From the NCBI GenBank assembly GCA_013397455.1, contig VYZB01000172.1:1647351-1711350 (forward strand): a stretch of DNA of 64,000 bases, given 5' to 3'. Origin of the DNA: Crotophaga sulcirostris (Eukaryota > Chordata > Aves > Cuculiformes > Crotophagidae). Numbering within the stretch: position 1 is the stretch's first letter; every line of letters starts with the position of its first letter. Of this stretch, positions 51,908-64,000 are shown piece by piece. The translations under genes and the position numbers were made by a program. Under the pieces are notes generated by a model, which saw nothing but the letters and a program-made list of their open reading frames with translations, made no database searches and was not told the origin of the DNA.

Positions 51908-54900
51908 GTTTTATATATATATTAAAAAAATATTGCAATGGAGATGTTTTTTTTTTCCCCCTGGTTTATAATGCATTACCCTACCACAGTCCCCCTTGGA
52001 TATCTGGCATTTTAGTTTGCATTCAGCTGCTGGACAGCTCAAAAAATAAATCTGATTCTGTTATGTTCTGATTTCCTGTTCTCTGTCAAGCAGCTGCAGC
52101 AGGGACTCCACTGCCTTTGCTAAATTGCTGACTTCTGCTATCCATTCACTTGAGGGCCTCCACAGCAGTCAGCTGAAATGTGTAAGCTTTTCTCTGGCAC
52201 CAAGCTCCGCTGAAGTAAGTCTGCGAATGACGCTTACCATAGCTAAATAGCAACAGTGAAGATTTACAAATAGCACATGGTTTCACATTATTTCTAATCA
52301 ACTAAGTGTAAGATTCACACTAAGAATGCTGGACTCTTTAGGAACCCCTGCTGAAGCCATTCCCATAGGATCTAATTCTGTAGCACTTATTCAAGCAAAT
52401 ACTTCTTATTTGTGCAATTTATTTTACTGAGTACGACAAGAATTATTCACATGAATAAAGGAACTTTTTGTAACAAATCATGAAGTGTCCTGAAAAGACC
52501 CAAAATCATGTAAGCCAATACTGGCAGGTGCTGTCCTTTAGGAATTGGGATTGGGACTTCTCATTCTACTTTCCACAATGCTCAAATTTTATAGCAGTTT
52601 GTTTGTCTGATGGATTTGCTCATTACAAGAATTTCTCTGCACACCACTGATGGCTGGTTATAAAATAGGCTTCATGACACTGTTCTCCAGATACACTGGT
52701 AAATTAATTCACTGATTCATGGCATGGAATTGGAGAGAAAATACACTAGCTCTTTCTGTCATCCAGCATTTGACTGTGAAATGTTGCTGCTGATGCAACT
52801 TAATCTTGTTTAATACAATTAAATAGTGGGTCAGAAGGAAAAAATATATATATCAGCACTTGTTTCCAAATCATTTGGTAAGAGAAAGAAACATTTTAGA
52901 TGAATTACAGTATACTTCAACTGGTTTAACTGCATGGCTTCCTGCAAGAGAGGCATTTTTCCCACCCCAAGGAAAGAATTTCTACGTGGGCAGGTTCCCA
53001 CAGTATTGATGAATCTGATCCTCTCCTCTGTATTGCATCTCTAGATGTTGACAATGGTTTAAACTAATTGGAGAGTGGATGTAAAACTTCTTCAGTCTAC
53101 ACTCACTCATCACTCTTTCTGACCAAAACCTCTTCGGTAGAAGTCAGGGAAGTATTAGAGAGAGACTGAAATTTACTGAGATTGCCCAAATTAGCATAGT
53201 GGAAATGCTAGCTTATCAGGAACTTTTCAGCCAGTGTGATAATTTTCTGTGCTGGTTTCAAAGGCAGGCAAATACTAGGTAAGATTGGATGGAAAGGAAG
53301 GAGGCTGGAAACGGCAGCATAATTCAAAATATTTAGGTTGCAATTCTGCAGGGATTCTCACTTAGAAGATGCCATATACATAGCTAACTGCAGGTCCTCC
53401 ATGCTTAAAGAAGTAACAATAATTTTATGTTTCTGCGATCCAGAAACTAGAAGACACTTTGAGGATGGGGTAGCTATAAGGAAGAAATGAAATATAATCT
53501 CAATTGTTAATGGACGCCCTTACATTTTTTCATCTGCTTTTTTTCTTCACTTCAGAGCATGCAGTGAATTAGGGCATGGACTTATCTGGATCTTATACAA
53601 GCTTCATGAGTCCAAGATCCAGCTATTTGAAACTGAATAGTGGCTAAACAACTTCGTTTTCTTTGATTTGACATCTCAATCGCCACAGTTCTCTCCAACC
53701 AATGGCGTTTTCTCTTAGCTTTTTTCTTCTTTTTTTAAAACTGCATACAGTGACAATGAAAATCTGGTTTGATAAAATGACATCATGGAAAGGATGGAAT
53801 CCAGGAAGAAAGGTAAAGTGAAGGAACTCAAGCACTCTGTGGCGTCCTAACTCTGACTTCAACAGAGCATTGCCTTGTGAGTCATAGGAAAATGCCTGTA
53901 TCTCTGCACCTCATTGTGCATTCCTAGCTATTTCGCTAGCTAAAGGCTTTGGGTCAGACCACTACTAGTCAGAGAAGTGGAAGCCAGAGGCAAACAACAC
54001 AGAAGATTAAGCTATAACTTTTATCAAGAAGGGATAATGGGGAACAAAACAAACTGATACAAGTGGAAGCAATGCTTAGGAATAAAAAGGTGCAGTGCAT
54101 GATATTGAAAGTCTGGTGACATAGATTTAATTCATATCCCAGTTAAAACCCTCTCCACTTTTTCCTTTTTCTCTTAAATCACTTAAATGCTCCTTTGTCC
54201 ATACTAATCCCCTGAAAATGGGGATAAGAGATCACAGGGAGGTCTCAGGGTTAAAGTCCCATGTTGGACTGTGCTGAAATATTACTTTAATTATATCCAT
54301 GCAGAGTCCTCTACAGGATATGTGTGGGCAGAAGGAAGATACAAGCAAGGTAATAGAGAAGGTGGAGCCAGGCTATGTTTATCTTCGAATGGTTCAGATA
54401 GTGGACTGATACTGGACACTGCATGCATTCAAAGGCAGCTGATCTGCTTTTACCAAGATAAAGAAAAAAGGAATACAGCAGAGGCTGCTAAAAGTGCAGT
54501 CCTTTTGCTGTTACCATGTGGTTTCTTTTCACATTCCTTCCCTGTGTAACAAGGTCTGCAGTTTAGAGCCACAGTTTGGCCCTATTACTAAACAGAAAAT
54601 ATTTAGCCTCTCTCATTCATCCAAGAATCTTTTATCTGAACAGCTAGGAGTATCTTTCTTTTATCTCCTTTCCAGTTTCCGTAGCAACATGCAAGGACAC
54701 TCCAGAGAAGCAATGTCAGGCAACACCTTCAGTTTAGGCTTTCATGAAGCTTTCTAACCTTGACCAGCTCTGAAGAGCAGTGTAATAGAAGGCAATTTCA
54801 AGCATACTATCTCACATGCGTCTTTGTCCCCCCACAATGAGATATTACAGAAAGGAACTCTGTACTCTGTCACTACTTCCTCAGCAAGAATGCAGTTCAT

Positions 54901-57900
54901 TACCTACTAACTTGGTTTGCAGATATCACGCTTAGTCTGTCAAGTACAGAATATCCTTACACTCAGCCAGTAATCCCCTACCTAGAGAACACTTTGTTGA
55001 AAGGGCTGTGTTTGAGTGTTCAATGCCATGTAACCAAATGCGAGCAAAGATTGAGATTGTAATGGCATTTCTTGCCAGCTTGAAGCAACAAGGCACCATT
55101 TATTGGTAAACCAGTGTGGTCTGCTGCATTGATGCTATCTCCCTGCTTACCAGACATCCACAATGCAATTGGAAACTAATTGGAACCAAAGAAATTAGTG
55201 GACATTCAACAGGAAACTTCAAAATAATATTTTCTCCTTGTAATTCTGTTTGCATTCTATTGTGCTGGTTCATCTGCCATCCCTGGCTTCCTGAAATCAA
55301 TGGCTAAATCTATAGCTAAAATCAATACGGAGCAATCACCCCAGCAATATTTAGGTAGCTATTGGGAAGATGGCCAAGAATTCCATTAGGCATATTAAGA
55401 ACACTTTTCTTTCCCTGAGTCACCGAATTTAATATAATGAGTGGATACACTTCTAAAAGCATTAGTATAAGTAACTTGAAGTTGTTTGGCCATCTTGGCA
55501 CAGACATTCTCAGCTGGAATTAACAAATGCTACATTTCCATTTTATCTGCCCAGATGAAAAAATGCTGCACTTCTCCATCTACAAAACTGCATGATTGTT
55601 TTACACAAAAGTAACAGATGGAAAAAAACCATGAAAAGATTATGGTTTGAAGAATAACAGGGATCTTCTACTTAATAATTTTATATGAAGATTTATTTCA
55701 CATAGATGAAATAAAGTAGAAATTATCCTTCATGATTGCTTAACAGCAACTCTCTTTCTCCTGTAGGGACATGGTATGAATTTCCAGACAAGTAGTGATA
55801 GCTACTATCTGTCTCCAGTCAGTAATCTGATCAAACTGAGATGGTAACAGTTTCCTGTGCATGTGAAATGCACAGAGCTCATCCACTCTTCAAATTCACA
55901 GGTTTTCATTGCTCTAACTCTGTATCCATATACCAGATGTACAGTGTATTGGAGCTTATCTACCAGTGAAACGGAGGGTACTATCTAAGAAACAAACAGG
56001 AATTATTTCAAGAAACCTACCCACTACAGGTATTGCATGGTCCCTTTTACCATCTAACGATAAGTAGTGATATGAATATGTATTCAGTCAGCTGTGTGCA
56101 TATACAAATGCATCTGTCACTTAATATCTGAAGATTTCCCAGTCTTTTACATATTTCCTCCTCCCTTCTGTGAGGTTAGAATAAGTGGGGAAGATAGTCA
56201 CTGAATCCCTGAAGGTGACACTGAAAGACTACAGCAGAAGCAGGGGATTTCACCTGGCCATTGGTGGGTCCTGGCTACTGACCTAGGTCCAACTAACTAA
56301 GCAATGTATTAAAACATCACTGAAGGAAAGAAAAGGAAGCTCTTAGAAGAGAACACTGTGAAACTAAAGCAAAGAAAGTGTATTCACAATATGAAGATGC
56401 TTCCAGAACTGGCTATCAACGTTTTATTTACCTTGAACAACTACTTTTATGTGCATTTCCCATCCTGCCTTACACGACTCTGTCCATATTACTTCTGTTT
56501 GCAGACCTGTCCAAATGCAAACAGACAGAACAACTTCTATCTGCTTATACTGTTCTATCTCTTCCCTGGTCACACCACTCCCATACAACACTGTTTCAGA
56601 CTGCTTGTCCAGCTCTCCTCTGCCCTCACAGCTGGAATTTCTGCTTCCCTGTCCAAAATGGCATCACTTTCTTTGCCCAATTCATGTAATAATGAACTTT
56701 GGTTGCATTGTGGGAAATTTAGGTTAATCATTAGTAAATATTTTGTAATAGTGAATATAGCTAAGTTCCAGAAAACATTGCCTGAATGAGACAGTGGGCA
56801 GATGCCATAATAAGAGCAGTCATCAAATTGCATTATAGATTTGTGCTGAAGGGACACATGCTGGAAATTATCTGCTGAGAAGTGTTGATAGTTTTTGTTC
56901 TTGAGAAATGAATGAAGAAAGATAAGTTCAAAGTCTAGATCTCCCTTCATTCTATCTGGTTTGATTACACTGAGCCAGGACACGCTATTATCAAATAGAT
57001 AAATTTATCATATTAGACAAAATTGATAATAATCTATCTGAGCAGCGTTCTCAGTCTTGAGAGGCAAAGCTCATCTATATGCAACACTACAGAAGAGACT
57101 TCCCTAGGCAAGCAAAAATGTTTACACTCTCTGTCTTTGGCATCTGATTCCTGTTATAGCAGTTTGTCTGTCACACGCAAGAGTAAAGTGGAAGGCAAGA
57201 AGGCAGAGACTGCTAATGGACTGATGCTCATTCCCTGACAGGATTTTTAGGAGGTATTGCAAGCATATATGGATACCAGGGGAACTCTTGCAGGTGAGAT
57301 AATCACAGCAAGCTACTTCTGTTTAGGTTCAGGCTCCAGGCAAAGGAGCAGTGTGAAAAAGCAGAGTGGGAAAGGGAGCCTGTAATCCACAGCTGAAACG
57401 ATGGCCATTTTTCAAAAGACAGCTATGATGTTTTGCTCACTTTTTTAAAGCCTATGACACACAGGAGGAAAAAAAATACTGTCTGAGAAGACCAGAGCAA
57501 AAAAAGAAGTTTGATATGGGAAGAGCTATTTTTTTATTGAGGGCAGAAAACACTGAACTGGAAGTGTGACTGGGTAAGAGCTCTCCAGGGCATACAATTC
57601 AACAAATGTTTTAGGTGAAATTCCATCTGCCCATCTCTGCCTATTACTCTTTTCCCCTCTTCCAGCTCCCAAAATTACTTTACAGAATGAAATGTAAAAG
57701 GATTGCAAAATTACTCACAAATTATCTACTGAATGTACAAAGAACATTTCACAGGTCTCTTCTCCCTATCAGAACAAAGACAAAAACTTAAAAAAAATAT
57801 TAGCACAAAAAGGCTCCTCGTAGCAAAGATGGTGATTTTTTTCGAATCTACAAATAGAAGAGAAAATACAACTTTGCACTTCAACCTGATTTGTAAGAAA

Positions 57901-58346
57901 TCCACTTTTTTTTGTGGGTAAGATTGTTGCTTCAAATCAATGTTGTTCTCTTACAGGTGTTCCATCTCCTCTTTGGCATTCAGACCAGGCTGGATCCACA
58001 TAGAGTTGTATGCAAGGTTTTGATAAAAAAAGATAGCAAGGATGCAAACTGAAGCTGAGTCATTGCTGTGTTTTAGAGCCTGGAAAGACCTATGGATGTA
58101 TAAACACTGACATTCATATATGCTGAAGACTGCTAATGGTGATTCTCTGTGTGAAAATTCTGCAATATTAGCTCAGCATTGAGCATATTTGTAGCCCTTT
58201 TTTTGGGTGACAGCACAAACACCCTTTAACATCTAGGACTAATTGCTTCTTTTTCTGGTAGCCTCACAAGGAAGCAGAAGATTGACAGCCTGCTGCATTA
58301 ATGTCAGCTCTGCTGCTTCCATCTTGCACCACCGACTTAGCAGCGG

Positions 58347-58385
58347 TCCTTCACTTCTACTCCTTCACTTCTACTCCTTCACTTT
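58347..58385. repeat. 14-bp tandem repeat, about 2.8 copies
   Basis: The unit TCCTTCACTTCTAC occurs twice exactly and then partially (TCCTTCACTTT). It is a small local duplication with no evident function. Confidence 0.9.
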
Positions 58386-59029
58386 CTCACCTTTCAAAAG
58401 CTGTCCACGCTTCATTAATAGCAAAAATTATAATGCCAGAGTATTATCCATTCTCAACTAGCAAGTATATATGAAGAAGCTGTTTGGCAATAAGGGCCAT
58501 CTTCATGTCCTCGACCTGTCAAATGCTCATCATAGTTTAACCTCCATTCATAAAACTGGGGCTTTTTGGTGCTGCAGGGCAAATAAACACGTAACATAAA
58601 ATGACAGATGACCTACCGCAGAGGACAGCTTGCGTGCAAAGAATATAGGTTTCCTCCCAAATAATTTAAAGAACAAATTACTACCAGTAGTAGACTACAA
58701 GACAGCTTTACTGAAAGAAATAATTTTCATGGGAAGTGTTTGGTGATGCTCAAAGGAAAATAATGTCATTTTAGTGCCCAAAGAAAAGGGGTTTATGGAG
58801 ATTTCAAAATTCTGGTGGTTTTATCCCTAGATAAAGAAACTTTCCATAAAAAATCTGAAGAAAAACCAAAGCTTTTGAGTGACTATTGGCAAGTCCTTCT
58901 TTTTTAATTGTTTTAATTACCATTTAGAGCAAAATAACCAAACCAATAATTAAACCAACAATTAAACCAGGTTACAGGGCCTGATCAACAGGCCTAAACC
59001 AAAATAGGTGACCCATGGATGATTTGTAT

Positions 59030-59630
59030 TGCATTGCTATGTGTACTGTTTAATCTGTAACATTGCTATTATCAGTGGAATTGTGCTGTGCTATTTTTAA
59101 AACTTAGAGTGTGAGAAAATGCATCATAGTCGCATTATCAGTAGAACTAGGCTGTGCCACCTTAATTGCAGCTTCTCCAGCTGTCTCCTTATCTCCCTTC
59201 TGGGGCCTTGTCCATGCTCCAAGAGGGGGAGCAACAGGCAGCTGAGACCAGATATTCCGTGTTTTTTAGAATGATGCAAGTTGTTTATTTAACAATATAA
59301 AAGCTGGACCTTTTTGCAGTGGTCTTGGGAGACCCCATCTACAAGAGGACACACTGCACAGTACCCGCAGTTGTCTGGGACAGACTCTCCAAAGATCTTC
59401 ACTGCAAAAGGGGCTCCCAGCGACTGTGAATCTGGATGATGATAATAGAGCAATTGGTCATGTATCTTTCTTAATTACTATACTTATTCTCTTGTAGTAT
59501 TGAGTAGACCCATTGCCTTTGAAGCTGTTATTGTTAACTTGTTGTTAATCACTGTCAGTGATTAACATTTGCCACCTTGTCACTTGTCACCTTTCTTGTT
59601 TTAATAAGTTAAGTAAAACTTATTTTCACA
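59030..59630 (+). mobile_element. Probable solo LTR of an endogenous retrovirus (ends approximate)
   Basis: The order of elements looks like an LTR: a TATA box (TATAAAAG, 59296-59303), a downstream GC-richer stretch (GGGAGACCCCATCTACAAG, CTGGGACAGACTCTCC), then AATAGAGCAATTGGTCA and a long AT-rich end with TTTTAATAAGTTAAGTAAA. These phrases resemble an avian ERV LTR that I recall only partly. The left end is not defined, and the right end is put at the last CA of TTATTTTCACA. Sense is opposite to MOCOS. Confidence 0.5.
59544..59566. repeat. Near-perfect palindrome
   Basis: Arms GTTAATCACTG and CAGTGATTAAC are exact complements around a single T. It lies inside the probable LTR and may be part of that family's consensus. 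Confidence 0.85.
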
Positions 59631-62187
59631 TAGTATTTGAGAGTTTGGGCTTTTATGCTGATTGGACTCTATGGTAAAAAAAAATATTTTACTCTAAAAC
59701 AGTGATACCCTTCAACAATCACAAAGAAATATTTAAATGAAAAAGCAATAGCAATTCAACTTCCATAATTATCTCCCTCCCACATTATCACTTCTTAATA
59801 TCACAGTATTCAATATTATACATGATAGGAGGCTGTCAAAAATGCTGCCCTCCCTGAGCGTACAATCATGGTATGGTCTCATTTGTGATTCTCACTTTAA
59901 TGAAACACCTTCATTTGAAATGAAGGTTTACTCAAGGATAAACATAAGAATGTCTTTATTTCCTATTGGTGCAATTGATACCATGTATGTAATTCAAGCA
60001 TGTTTGTGGTTAGTGGCACAGTCTTTTTAGCTCTGGTAATGAAACTCTGATAACAGTGGGAAATAGATTTCAATAACAGAAGCAGGTAAGAACAGGTTTC
60101 CTCTCAAATGCTACACAGATGAAAGACATTTGTTTCCCTGCTTTAATTTTTCAGTGGCAGTCTTAAATGGCATGTATTTCACTCACATCCTAAATATCTT
60201 GGACTTAGCTCAGAGTTTTGAATATCATGTAAATTATGTAAATCTTGAGGCTTAAATGTAAGCTTGGTATCCTCTGAAGACACTGACTTCTTATGAAGTC
60301 CTTCTTGCCAATCTCAACTGTTCCTAACAAATGGCTCCAAACCTTGTCATAATATTTTCTCTGGAATCAGTGAGCTAGATTGTCCTTTTGAGGCTACCAA
60401 ATGTTAATGTCAAGCCACACTGTGCCCTCTAATAGGTAATGGATATGTAACAACTGGCTGTCAGAAAGACAAATAGAACTGGTCGGATGTCTGCTTATAA
60501 GTAATTAATTATAGATGGGATATCATCTGTAAAGGACTAGCACATTCTGTCATTTCTCTTTTAATATACTAGCTGAACTACAACCTGAGTCAGTAATTGG
60601 TGTCCACTAGTAAGTAGTAGGCAAGTCAGATAGAAATGTCATCCAATTTTCCCTTCATTAAAAATTCCCTAAAATCTTTTCTGATAGCCTTCTGAAACTG
60701 TGTTCTCTTTACTTCACTAGATTACATTTGGAGACTGACCAGTCAACCAACATGTGCAGATCACAGACATCCAAATCAGAGGATCCTATTTCATTTCTAA
60801 AACCACTAACGGAATTACTGGATTTAATTTTGATTTAAATAAACCTATCTAATTTTAGACATGCATACAGGTATGAAGATGAGAAGATATCGTCAGCTCG
60901 ATGATGCTTACTCCCTGCTGTATGTATTTTCTTTGTAATCACAAAGAAGCAAACATTTTTCTCCCCTGTAAGTGTTATGTCTACGAAAAAGTTTCCTTCT
61001 ATAAAGAAGCCAATTTTGCATAGATCACATATGTTATAGCTTTGGAGAGAATAGTGCAGTTGCTTATTAATTTCTAAAAGATATTAAATTGCACATTATT
61101 TTAATTGAAGTAATCTACCAGCCACTGCAGATGTGACTGGTATGCTTTTGAAAACTTTGTAGTTCTTCATTCTACATACCCGTGCCAGAAACAGCACAAT
61201 TCAGATGACACAGATCAATAACTAAGATTTTTATGAGCAGCCACTGCAGCAAACAGGCACAATGGAGGCATAAGACAATAAAATTTTCTTTTTCTTTCAG
61301 GACACAGTTGAGTTTAAAAAAGCGAAGCAGACAAGGGCCATTTTTACTAAGAAATTGTGAAAAACAGAAGTACAAATACAGGTTTTGGTTTTAATCAAAG
61401 GGCAGAAGCAACATCACAGGATTTGTGGAGTGTTTTATCAATTTAGCTGTGTTAATACTTTCATTCTTTTCTGAACATTGCAACACATGTTCAAGATTGT
61501 ATAAACGGTTAATTCACTCTTAAAATATGGAATTCTTGGAAATGAAATGTGGCAAGTCTTTGAGACTGCTTGGTACCACAGCCCCTGAAAAACTCTATGG
61601 GAAGAAATGCTTCTTCAGTACTATACATTTTTCATCCTATGTTCATTAGAGTAGTAACTACATTAAAAGCACCCGCAAAACTTATCATTCAACTTTATTT
61701 AATGCTTCTTTGGGAATATTACAAGACTGTAATTATTAGAACTGAAGGTAAAAGATACATCCTCTTTCATGGGTGACTGCAATATTTTGAGATTGGATTT
61801 CACTTGTATGTCAAATCTACAAGCCAGTGTCTTATATCAGCTTTTCTAGACTTGTTCTTAATTCCCAATTTTCAGTGCTCTAGAGAAGGTATTCAACAAT
61901 AAATCAAACTACCTAGTCAATGCATCCAACTTCCTACATGTAGAGTATTTAATCTTTAAGATACTGGCTTTTTCTATTACATACTTTGTATTACGCTAGC
62001 ATTATTTATTGGTTTCTCTTTTGGCTACTTTAAAAATGGTATGTATGTATTATGCAGAGCCATGAAGAAACAAAACTAGGACATCATGAGGGATCACTAT
62101 AGACAAAATATTTCCTTTAGGATAAAGAATTCATTGTGAATATGCTTAAAATGTAAACATAGCAGTTAAGGTAAAAGAAAAACATAC

Positions 62188-62387
62188 CTGTGAAAAGCCA
62201 ATCACTTCTCCATTTTCATCAAGCAGGTTAAAATTAATGATTGGACCCTGGACATCAGGACTGCTGAAATCTGTATCACTGTAAATACGTACTACAGGTG
62301 CCCCATTGGCATATTTTAAGGTAGACAGCACAGTATAGGTGTAGTGAGCCAATGCAAAGGTATGCTGTTGTATTTTCTCCATTCCAC
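62188..62387 (-). CDS. MOCOS: MOCOS coding exon, end of NifS-like domain core
   Basis: This 200-bp exon begins in phase 1 (the incoming G completes a Gly codon) and ends in phase 0. It encodes 66 full codons, starting GMEKIQQHTFALAHYTY and ending NGEVIGFSQ. Internal stretches such as NGAPVVRIYSD and VQGPIINFN match vertebrate MOCOS almost residue for residue. They belong to the small C-terminal subdomain of the aminotransferase-class-V fold, just before the catalytic-cysteine loop. The acceptor is a long pyrimidine tract ending TTTAG, and the donor is CAG|GTATGT. This is the most upstream exon in the window. The preceding exon, which should carry the rest of the PLP domain, was not found in the 1.6 kb to the right. 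Confidence 0.96.
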
Positions 62388-64000
62388 CTAAAAAAGAAAA
62401 GTGCATGGACATGTCAGATGCCTTATTTTTATGGAAATGTGAAAATGGATGTTTCTACAGAATGGTGCATCTGGGAGGTAACTAGCATAAAACTGGTAGT
62501 TTTGGATTCCTTTAAGTGAATATATTATTTGAAGAAGATTCTTTCCTCATACAAAAGGTTCAGAAGTACTGATGCACCAAGGATTTATCTACAATTATTC
62601 TACTGTAGAAATCTAAAGTTACACTGAAATGGATTCACGCACATTACAACATTGATAGTTCCAGCCTGTACATATCACTAAGACATTGTGGCACAATTAA
62701 TTTGAAAAGCAAGTTTTGCTCCAGATCTGGCCCTGGAGATCATGGGAATGAGGCATCAATTCTAGCACAGCACAGAAAGCAAACTGGTATGTCTAAGATA
62801 AGGAAAAAAAAAATCTAAATGAAATGACAAAATACAAGTATTGGTCTACAAGGAATTTACTTGAATGGTGAAGAAATATTCTTCCAAGTCTGCTCTTGTT
62901 TGTTTTTGCAGAAGAAAGAGGGTGTTGTGAGTGCTGCATTGACTACACCCATGCAATCTATTTTTTGTTCTTTTTTTTTTTTTTTCTGAGGAGTTTGGAA
63001 AAGAGGACTGCAGAGATTTCCTTACAGATGGACACCTCTTCTACATCTTTGCTTTTTCAGAGGAGATTGTGTCACTGTTAGATGTCCCTATCAAAATGGC
63101 TTCTCATTCTTGTGCTCAGAGGATTTGCCACAGGATGATATACCATGGTCACCTCCGGCTTTCGGGTTATTCTGATTGTCTGCAGGAAGTTAAACATAAG
63201 CATCAGATACAAACTCAGCCATTTCAGTTAAAGGAGAACATACGTAATCTGTAACGAAAAATTAGGTTGAGATATTCACTGGGATAAACTGCTGACAGGA
63301 AACAAGTAACTGGGTATGACAATAAAGACGGTACAAGAAAAGGAACAAACCTAACTCTAATCAAACAGTAATTTATCACGTGGAACAAGAAAAGTACAAG
63401 CCATCTTCAAAGTACAAACTGAAAGTCTATATATTTACATCTTTACGGAAGACAACTAAAAGAAAACAATATGATCTCAAAGTACTGTAAGAAACACAGG
63501 GAGATGCCTGCTAATAACATGTTTAAAACCAATCAAATCTCCACTGTAGACAGCTGGAATTTTGGGTGAAAATCCACAGTGATTTCTGTGATGTATACTA
63601 TGCATTGCACTATGGTGGACCTACATTACGTGGAGGAAAAAAAAGGAAAGAGTATTTTCCTCAAAACTTGATGTAGAACAGTATATTTCCGCCTGGGTTT
63701 TAAACCCAGAGTATTTTCTGTAACGTTGAGTATGTTATTTGAGATACATGAACATTTTTGTCACCAAAAAGATGTCTGACATTTTCTTTCACTTTCATTT
63801 TTTTTAAACTGCTTAACTATGGATCTCACACTTCTACACATACCATTTTTATATCTGAGTATTTGGGAGCTTCTATATAACTGCCCTTGTAGTCTGCTTG
63901 TTGATTTTTGTGCCTTTACCTGTAAAAATATTGTGTCATTTATGAATGTATACAAAGGAAAAAAAAAAGTTATCTTTCTCCTGGCATACAGAAGAGTTAC
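62388..64000 (-). other. Partial MOCOS intron upstream of the first exon in the window
   Basis: This stretch holds the pyrimidine tract and acceptor of the 62188-62387 exon and unremarkable AT-rich sequence, including a T15 run at 62971-62985. I did not find the preceding MOCOS exon (expected E-D-G-T-I-S-F-L-like peptide) before the right edge. Confidence 0.8.

Larger units (their letters stand above)
47575..62187 (-). other. MOCOS intron (14.6 kb), largest between placed exons
   Basis: This intron separates the NGEVIGFSQ exon from the catalytic-cysteine exon. It carries a solo LTR at 48.1-48.8 kb, a 45-base gap at 51.9 kb, a 14-bp tandem repeat at 58.35 kb, a probable LTR at 59.0-59.6 kb and a near-perfect palindrome within it. 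Frames up to about 143 codons (56.4-56.8 kb) are unrecognised and overlap on several frames and strands, as chance ORFs do. Confidence 0.9.
22039..62387 (-). other. MOCOS: MOCOS gene, partial (8 internal coding exons)
   Basis: This is the span of the molybdenum cofactor sulfurase gene seen here. The enzyme is cytosolic. Its N-terminal PLP-dependent NifS-like domain takes sulfur from L-cysteine as a persulfide, and its C-terminal MOSC domain holds the molybdenum cofactor, producing the sulfurated cofactor needed by xanthine dehydrogenase and aldehyde oxidase. Eight exons can be joined with consistent phase and no stop, giving 1367 coding bases. The translated pieces follow the human protein in order from about residue 345 to about residue 800 (recalled alignment). 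Neither end is present: the start codon and PLP lysine are to the right of the window, and the last MOSC exon was not found to the left. Introns range from 613 bp to 14.6 kb. Nothing suggests a pseudogene. Confidence 0.95.

Noticed and set aside
56358..56983. Cluster of overlapping 92-143-codon frames on both strands
   Set aside because: Several frames are open at once on both strands, which indicates low stop density rather than coding. No product is recognised.
1..64000. Search for direct-repeat arrays (CRISPR-like), bacterial operons or other system-level modules
   Set aside because: The sequence is intron-rich vertebrate DNA with avian repeats. No spaced repeat array or gene cluster is visible.

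Overview
The window is vertebrate nuclear DNA, most likely from a bird, and probably a neoavian bird. The evidence is three truncated CR1 LINE 3' ends, including one with the ATTCTATGATTCT-type tail, and two solo LTRs that resemble the ERVL-type LTRs common in neoavian genomes. The only multi-exon protein gene I can support also fits. The species cannot be read from the sequence. Family names for repeats come from remembered consensus sequences, not from a search.

One gene dominates: MOCOS (molybdenum cofactor sulfurase), on the minus strand. Eight consecutive coding exons can be placed to the base, at 62188-62387, 47458-47574, 44136-44582, 37312-37474, 31173-31254, 26838-26962, 26119-26224 and 22039-22165. 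All introns between them are GT-AG, the reading phase is kept across every junction, and no exon contains a stop or frameshift. Together they total 1367 bp, about 455 codons, or roughly the middle and later half of an ~890-residue protein. They cover the end of the NifS-like cysteine desulfurase domain (with the catalytic Gly-Cys-Phe-Cys-Asn motif), a poorly conserved linker, and most of the MOSC domain. The 5' exons (first part of the desulfurase domain, including the PLP lysine) lie beyond the right edge. The last coding exon (end of the MOSC domain) was not found and probably lies beyond the left edge.

Layout on the plus strand: 1-22038 is the 3'-side terminal intron, carrying two CR1 fragments, one solo LTR and a CA microsatellite. 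Then 22-47 kb holds seven MOCOS exons with introns of 0.6 to 6.7 kb, plus a young-looking CR1 fragment, a TA microsatellite and a pair of related dispersed repeats. From 47.6 to 62.2 kb is one 14.6-kb intron with a solo LTR, a probable second LTR, a 45-base assembly gap and some small hairpins. The eighth exon follows, then 1.6 kb of the next intron.

Almost every other open reading frame looks like chance in AT-rich intron DNA. I found no second gene, no RNA gene, no CRISPR array and no convincing new biological system. The observations most worth checking are the LTRs inside MOCOS, the unidentified repeat family shared by two introns, an unexplained pair of antisense ORFs near 38 kb, and the missing terminal exon.
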